From positions 1 through 57,123 of the forward strand of contig JABHEG010000357.1 of the NCBI GenBank assembly GCA_018676675.1: a DNA stretch of 57,123 bases. Reading direction: 5' to 3'. The translations under genes were made by a program, and so were the position numbers. This DNA is from Lentisphaerota bacterium (lineage in GTDB: Bacteria; Verrucomicrobiota; Lentisphaeria; Oligosphaerales; JABHEG01). The notes under the pieces are model-generated. The model saw only the letters and a list, made by a program, of their open reading frames with translations. It ran no database searches and was not told the origin of the DNA. This document shows positions 53,527-57,123 of the stretch, in pieces; within the stretch, counting starts at the first letter, position 1, and each line of letters starts with the position of its first letter.

Positions 53527-53641
53527 TCACGCAATCCCTCTGCTATCGTGTCTGCTGCTTGATCACCAGTGTTGCTCTGCCAACCGTCCTCTGGTGTGGT
53601 GACACGCAAGTCCCAATACAACATTGTCCTCAACCTACGGC

Positions 53642-56122
53642 CTAGCCCTGGGCCGGCAGATCGCCTCCGGGAGGGGGCGTCCACTCCGGAAGCTGAATGC
53701 AAAACGCGGTGCCGCGTCCCTCTTCAGTCTCGATATCGATCGTTCCCCCATGGCGCTGGACGGTCCCGTACACCATCCCAAGGCCAAGCCCGGATCCACG
53801 CTCGTGCTTGGTCGTGAAAAACGGCTCCAGGCAGCGTTCACGCACCTCAGGCGTCATCCCTGTCCCCGTGTCGGCGACCTCCACCAAGACAGTGCCATCT
53901 TCACAGCGTGTGCGAAGTGTAAGGGTTCCGCCGAGAGGCATCGCGTCGACCGCGTTGAGGATCAGGTTGGTCAGAACTTGCCGCAATTCGATGGGGTTGC
54001 CCAACACGACAGGACCGTCTTCCAGAGAAGTCTCGATGTGAACGCGTCGCCCTTCCTGCTCCGCCTCTCCCGCCCATTTGGGGCTGGTCAGAGAAATGGT
54101 CTCCTTGATGAGATCTGAGACAGAGACCGGCTCGACCGTATCCTCACGTTCGCGTGAGCGGTAGAACTCACGCAGCCGTTTGACGGTTTCGACGGCATCG
54201 GTAGCGGCCGTATAGATGTGACTGAGTAACTGTGATCGCTTTACCGCATCGTTGGCCATGTCCGGGCGTTTGAGCAGCATGTCAGTGAACCCAACGACGG
54301 GGCCAAGGCTGTTGTTGAATTCATGTGCCACACCACCAGCCATGTTACCCAACGCTCGCAGACGCTCCCCCGCCACAAGTTGCTTCTGCATGGTCTCGAT
54401 CTCAAACAACGCCTTCTCCAGTTCCGCCGCATGTGATGTGACCTGTTCGTGCAAGACAACTTGATGGATCGAGAGGGCAAGGACCTCGGCCAGCTCTCGA
54501 GCCATGTCGAGGTCCTCCCCCGCTATGCCGTCCGGACGGTCGGCGAATACGTTGAGAACGCCAAGCAATTCACCCTCAGCGCGAAGAGGAAGCGTCAGGC
54601 CGCTACGCAGGCCGCCACGTGCGAGTTCGGCATAGAAAGCAGGTCGATGCTCCGCCTCTCCGGTCAGGCAGATGCTCCTGGCCTGTCCCTGGCGGAAGAG
54701 TTCCAGCTCTCCCGACGGGGGGAGCGGCAAGGCCTCGCCGGCGGCAGGGCCACGCCCCTTCTGAGTCTCGAACACACCGATGACGGTCGCGACACCTGCT
54801 TCGACATCAAACCGCATCGCACAGGCTCTGCTCGCGCAAGGCACGAGCCGTGGGACATGGTGTAACACAGCCTCGACCAAGGCATCGAGGGACTGGGCTC
54901 CCAGGATTCCGCGGTCCACATCCCGCAGGACCTGAAGACGCTCAGCACTCCGTTGAAGGGCTTCCTGAGCCTGGACGCGGGCCGTGACATCGCAAATTGA
55001 CAGGAGCCAGCAGATCTCCTCGCCCCAAGTGACCTCGGTGACGTGCATCTCAGCGGCAGCAGCGTCCCGACCAGGGCGAACAATGTCGATCTCTGTTCTC
55101 GTGCCGGGGATACACGGGTAGCCGAACGTCCTGTGCAGCAGATCCTCGGGTCGACGTCCGAACAGAGTGACGGCCGCGGGATTGACAAAGAGCACAAGCC
55201 CCGAGCGGTCCACAACGACGATCGCGTCCGGACTCGAGGAGATCAGATTCTGGTAGTTGGCCTCCGCTGTACGCTTCGCCTTCTCAGCATGGAGTTGCGC
55301 CGTGATGTCAACAGAGAAGACCACGAGGCCGGTGATCTGGCCGTTCTCGTCAGCGTGTGGGATCTTGTCGGTCCGGAGCCAGCGTTTCTCCCCCTGTGCC
55401 GTCTGCAGTTTCTCGATGATCCCCAACTTCGCCTCACCGGACTGTATGACTGCCATGTCCTCCCGGTAGTAGCCTTCAGCCTCATCTGGGAAGAGCTCCT
55501 CACACGTCTTCCCCTCAATCTCTTCGAGGGCCAGTCCAGCCCCCTCGGCAGCGGCACGATTCACCCGCAAAATTCGGTTCTCAGTATCCTTGTACCAGAC
55601 CATCGCTGGTACGGAATCGAGGATCACCTGTTGCTCAACAGTTGCCTCACGCAGTCGAGTATCCACGCGTCTGCGTGAGGCAAGCTCCTCCTGTAGAGCC
55701 TCCACCAAGCGCCGGTTCTCGAGAACGAGTCGGCGCTTCTCGAGGCCACTCCTGACTGCAGCCAGGATCTCGTCACAACAGACCGGCTTGGTGATGTAAG
55801 CGGACACATGCTCCCTGACGGCCTGCATGGCGCTGTCGAGTGACGCATGTCCGGTGAAAAGGATGATCTCTATGTCGGGCTGCAGCTCACGCAACGGCCC
55901 AATGATCTCCGTTCCTTTGCCATCAGGCAGCATGATGTCCAGCACGACGAGTTCGAACGTGCCTTCCGCAGCCCGTTCCAGAGCATCACCAGCGGTGGCA
56001 GCCGGGACCACCTCGTAGCCCTGCCGGCTGAGTATGCGTGTGAGTATGGAACGCACTGTTCCATCGTCATCCACAGCCAGGATCCGAGGTCGTCCTTCTT
56101 CAGTGGCAGTTGTGCTGTTCAT
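53642..56122 (-). CDS. Receiver-PAS-PAS-GAF histidine kinase (module 2, Kai-associated)
   Basis: An 826-residue soluble kinase from the ATG at 56122; a TTG at 56143 is an alternative. The N-terminal receiver has Asp62 (LVVLDIMLPDGKG) and Lys112. Two PAS domains follow (about 160-280, ILDSVPAMVWYKD; about 285-385, PDAIVVVDRSGLVLFVNPAA), then GAF (about 395-560, GGLRSGLTLPLRAEGELLGV). HisKA has His600 in GGVAHEFNNSLGPVVGF, and the HATPase shows LILNAVDAMP, DTGTGMT and GSGLGLGMVYG. Receiver, PAS and kinase segments align by eye almost throughout with the kinase at 11352-14219, but the C-terminal receiver is missing. It starts 50 bp after the KaiB-like gene, so it may read the KaiB state. Confidence 0.93.
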   Translation of the reverse strand: MNSTTATEEGRPRILAVDDDGTVRSILTRILSRQGYEVVPAATAGDALERAAEGTFELVVLDIMLPDGKGTEIIGPLRELQPDIEIILFTGHASLDSAMQAVREHVSAYITKPVCCDEILAAVRSGLEKRRLVLENRRLVEALQEELASRRRVDTRLREATVEQQVILDSVPAMVWYKDTENRILRVNRAAAEGAGLALEEIEGKTCEELFPDEAEGYYREDMAVIQSGEAKLGIIEKLQTAQGEKRWLRTDKIPHADENGQITGLVVFSVDITAQLHAEKAKRTAEANYQNLISSSPDAIVVVDRSGLVLFVNPAAVTLFGRRPEDLLHRTFGYPCIPGTRTEIDIVRPGRDAAAAEMHVTEVTWGEEICWLLSICDVTARVQAQEALQRSAERLQVLRDVDRGILGAQSLDALVEAVLHHVPRLVPCASRACAMRFDVEAGVATVIGVFETQKGRGPAAGEALPLPPSGELELFRQGQARSICLTGEAEHRPAFYAELARGGLRSGLTLPLRAEGELLGVLNVFADRPDGIAGEDLDMARELAEVLALSIHQVVLHEQVTSHAAELEKALFEIETMQKQLVAGERLRALGNMAGGVAHEFNNSLGPVVGFTDMLLKRPDMANDAVKRSQLLSHIYTAATDAVETVKRLREFYRSREREDTVEPVSVSDLIKETISLTSPKWAGEAEQEGRRVHIETSLEDGPVVLGNPIELRQVLTNLILNAVDAMPLGGTLTLRTRCEDGTVLVEVADTGTGMTPEVRERCLEPFFTTKHERGSGLGLGMVYGTVQRHGGTIDIETEEGRGTAFCIQLPEWTPPPGGDLPAQG

Positions 56123-56172
56123 CAGCGTCCCGATCGCTCCCAATTGCCTCGTGCCGTGCCCGGTTCTGCGTT

Positions 56173-56451
56173 TCAGTCCCGCGGCTGGAGATCAAGGCCA
56201 AGAAGGACCTTCTCCTTGTCTGACAAGTCGCCTATCATCCGCCGCAGAGGAGGCGGGAGTTCCTTGACAAGGGTCGGCGTTGCGAGAATCCGTTCATCTT
56301 CAGCAAGGGCGGGTTGTTCGAGCACATCGACCACGACCAGAACGTAGCGTCCGGCCAGCTCGGTTTCGCAGATCCCACGCAAGCTGTTGATCGCCCGTTC
56401 GCTTCGCGGCGTCCGTCCCGTCACGTACAGCTTAAGTACATACTCGTCCAT
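56173..56451 (-). CDS. kaiB: KaiB-family circadian clock-like protein
   Basis: A 92-residue protein close to canonical KaiB along its whole length: MDEYVLKLYVTGRTPRSERA, then VVVDVLEQPALAEDERILAT, PTLVKELPPPLRRMIGDLSD and KEKVLLGLDL. In cyanobacteria KaiB binds KaiC after a fold switch and recruits kinases/phosphatases. The ATG at 56451 has AGGAG 8 bases upstream; the frame opens at 56529 without support. It is the second of two kaiB-like genes (81-bp gap) and is followed by the histidine kinase. No kaiC or kaiA is in the window, so a clock role is not implied; a stress-responsive or signalling switch is equally likely. Confidence 0.93.
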   Translation of the reverse strand: MDEYVLKLYVTGRTPRSERAINSLRGICETELAGRYVLVVVDVLEQPALAEDERILATPTLVKELPPPLRRMIGDLSDKEKVLLGLDLQPRD

Positions 56452-56532
56452 GTCTTTGCTCCTAAAAGTCAAGGCACTTGGGCTCTCCTCAAGCACGGTC
56501 CTGTTCCGCGCCCCTGCAGCCCGGTCCACGCG

Positions 56533-56799
56533 TCAGAGCCCGAGGACGCCGATGAGTCCTCTGAAATCTGACAGGTCGCCAACCGCCCGTCGCTCCGGTA
56601 GGGGAGCCGCTTTGACAAGGGTTGGCGTTGCCAGCACGTTCTCGTCCTCGGCGGCTCCCGGATCCTGAAGTACATCCACGACGACCAGTTCGCGATCGTT
56701 TGCAGTCCCTTGATCCACAAGTTCCCGGGCAGCTGCCAACGCTGCACTGCTCCTCGCAGCCCCGGGGACGATGAACAGCTTGAGAATGGTCTTATCCAT
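56533..56799 (-). CDS. Divergent KaiB-like protein
   Basis: An 88-residue thioredoxin-fold KaiB homologue: MDKTILKLFIVPGAARSSAA, VVVDVLQDPGAAEDENVLAT, PTLVKAAPLPERRAVGDLSD. It keeps the VDVL, ATPTLVK and GDLSD motifs but loses the TGRTP region and the KEKVLLGL end of its neighbour, so it may form a heteromer or be a specialised partner. The ATG at 56799 is chosen by comparison with the downstream paralogue; the frame opens at 56847. It is the first intact gene of the leftward run. Tandem kaiB-like genes ahead of a histidine kinase are a known arrangement behind kaiC in other bacteria. Confidence 0.85.
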   Translation of the reverse strand: MDKTILKLFIVPGAARSSAALAAARELVDQGTANDRELVVVDVLQDPGAAEDENVLATPTLVKAAPLPERRAVGDLSDFRGLIGVLGL

Positions 56800-56864
56800 G
56801 TATCTGCCCGTCCTTCGCTTGTCGGTAGGTGTGGCCCGCCATGTCACGGGATGATCTACTCATT

Positions 56865-57090
56865 TCAGTATTGCACCAAGTCATCGCCCAAAGCCCCCTT
56901 GATCAGCTCGACAATCTGGGTGCTATCGATCGGCTTGCGGATCAGCTCGAAGTCCAATCCATCACTTCGAGCCAGCTTGAGCGGGGTAGCGTCAAAAGTT
57001 CTATGAAAACAATGAAGAGAGACTGAGCCGGTATGGAGAATGGTGTGGTTTACCATGACGCTTGCTACCGGGCAAGTTCAGATCCGGCAT
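56865..57090 (-). pseudogene. Frame-broken receiver-domain remnant
   Basis: Reading leftwards, one frame gives MPDLNLPGS (57090-57064), like the phosphoacceptor loop of a receiver, then hits a stop. A second frame, shifted by one base, gives LHTGSVSL and then LARSDGLDFELIRKPIDSTQ followed by IVELIKGALG, which resembles the end of a receiver (the KP lysine and last helix). Together they look like a response-regulator domain decayed by frameshift and indels just upstream of the kaiB-like genes. A sequencing error is an alternative. The 57091-57123 edge shows nothing further. Confidence 0.35.
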
Positions 57091-57123
57091 AAAGCCGCTC
57101 GTTCCTCGCTATTTATTCCGTTC

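Overview
The window is GC-rich bacterial DNA with long secreted carbohydrate-active proteins, a pseudopilin of the 'H-X9-DG' type, Tat-dependent Gfo/Idh/MocA oxidoreductases, a PmoA-like/HEAT/discoidin protein, a YfbK-like von Willebrand protein behind an ECF sigma factor, and several families of short dispersed intergenic repeats. This mix points to a member of the PVC superphylum or a neighbouring lineage (Lentisphaerota, Kiritimatiellota or Planctomycetota-like). The alternative, siroheme-dependent heme route built on two radical SAM enzymes suggests an anaerobe. Phylum placement is inference. No rRNA, tRNA or CRISPR array was seen.

Layout. 1-1319: a disturbed junction with the 5' end of a secreted-protein gene, a membrane-protein remnant and an IS91-type transposase tail. 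1320-9496: a co-directional heme/siroheme cluster (cobA-hemD fusion, ahbC, hemB, ahbD, an ahbA-ahbB fusion, hemL, sirC). Together these make uroporphyrinogen III into siroheme and then heme via didecarboxysiroheme and Fe-coproporphyrin; hemA and hemC are not in the window. 9509-9853: a 345-bp element with 34-bp inverted termini. 10053-14219: signalling module 1, a receiver-Ser/Thr kinase convergent with a multi-domain histidine kinase. 14585-18248: an RsmC-like methyltransferase overlapping a radical SAM protein of unknown role, then a convergent polysaccharide-deacetylase-like gene.

18376-24973: two secreted glycan-active proteins and a pseudopilin. 25370-29294: ettA (ABC-F), cutC and an AAC(3)-family acetyltransferase, with repeat-filled spacers. 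29467-33693: a giant LamG/GH2-like protein. 33774-33930: a 137-bp miniature element with 21-bp inverted ends and a 10-bp target duplication. 33953-36658: ECF sigma factor and YfbK-like protein. 36911-38809: an exported protein made of about 13 tryptophan-rich 38-residue repeats.

39151-52097: a second secreted glycan-utilisation region (DUF4838 protein, rhamnogalacturonan-lyase-like protein, alpha/beta hydrolase, PmoA-like/HEAT/discoidin protein, two Gfo/Idh/MocA oxidoreductases). 52201-56799: signalling module 2, transcribed leftwards: two KaiB-like genes, a histidine kinase and a receiver-Ser/Thr kinase paralogous to module 1. The right edge holds a frame-broken receiver remnant.

The observations most worth following are the KaiB-KaiB-histidine kinase-Ser/Thr kinase operon and its duplicated partner lacking KaiB, the aromatic 38-residue repeat protein, the AhbA-AhbB fusion, and the non-autonomous mobile elements and repeat families, one of which seems to encode a signal peptide.
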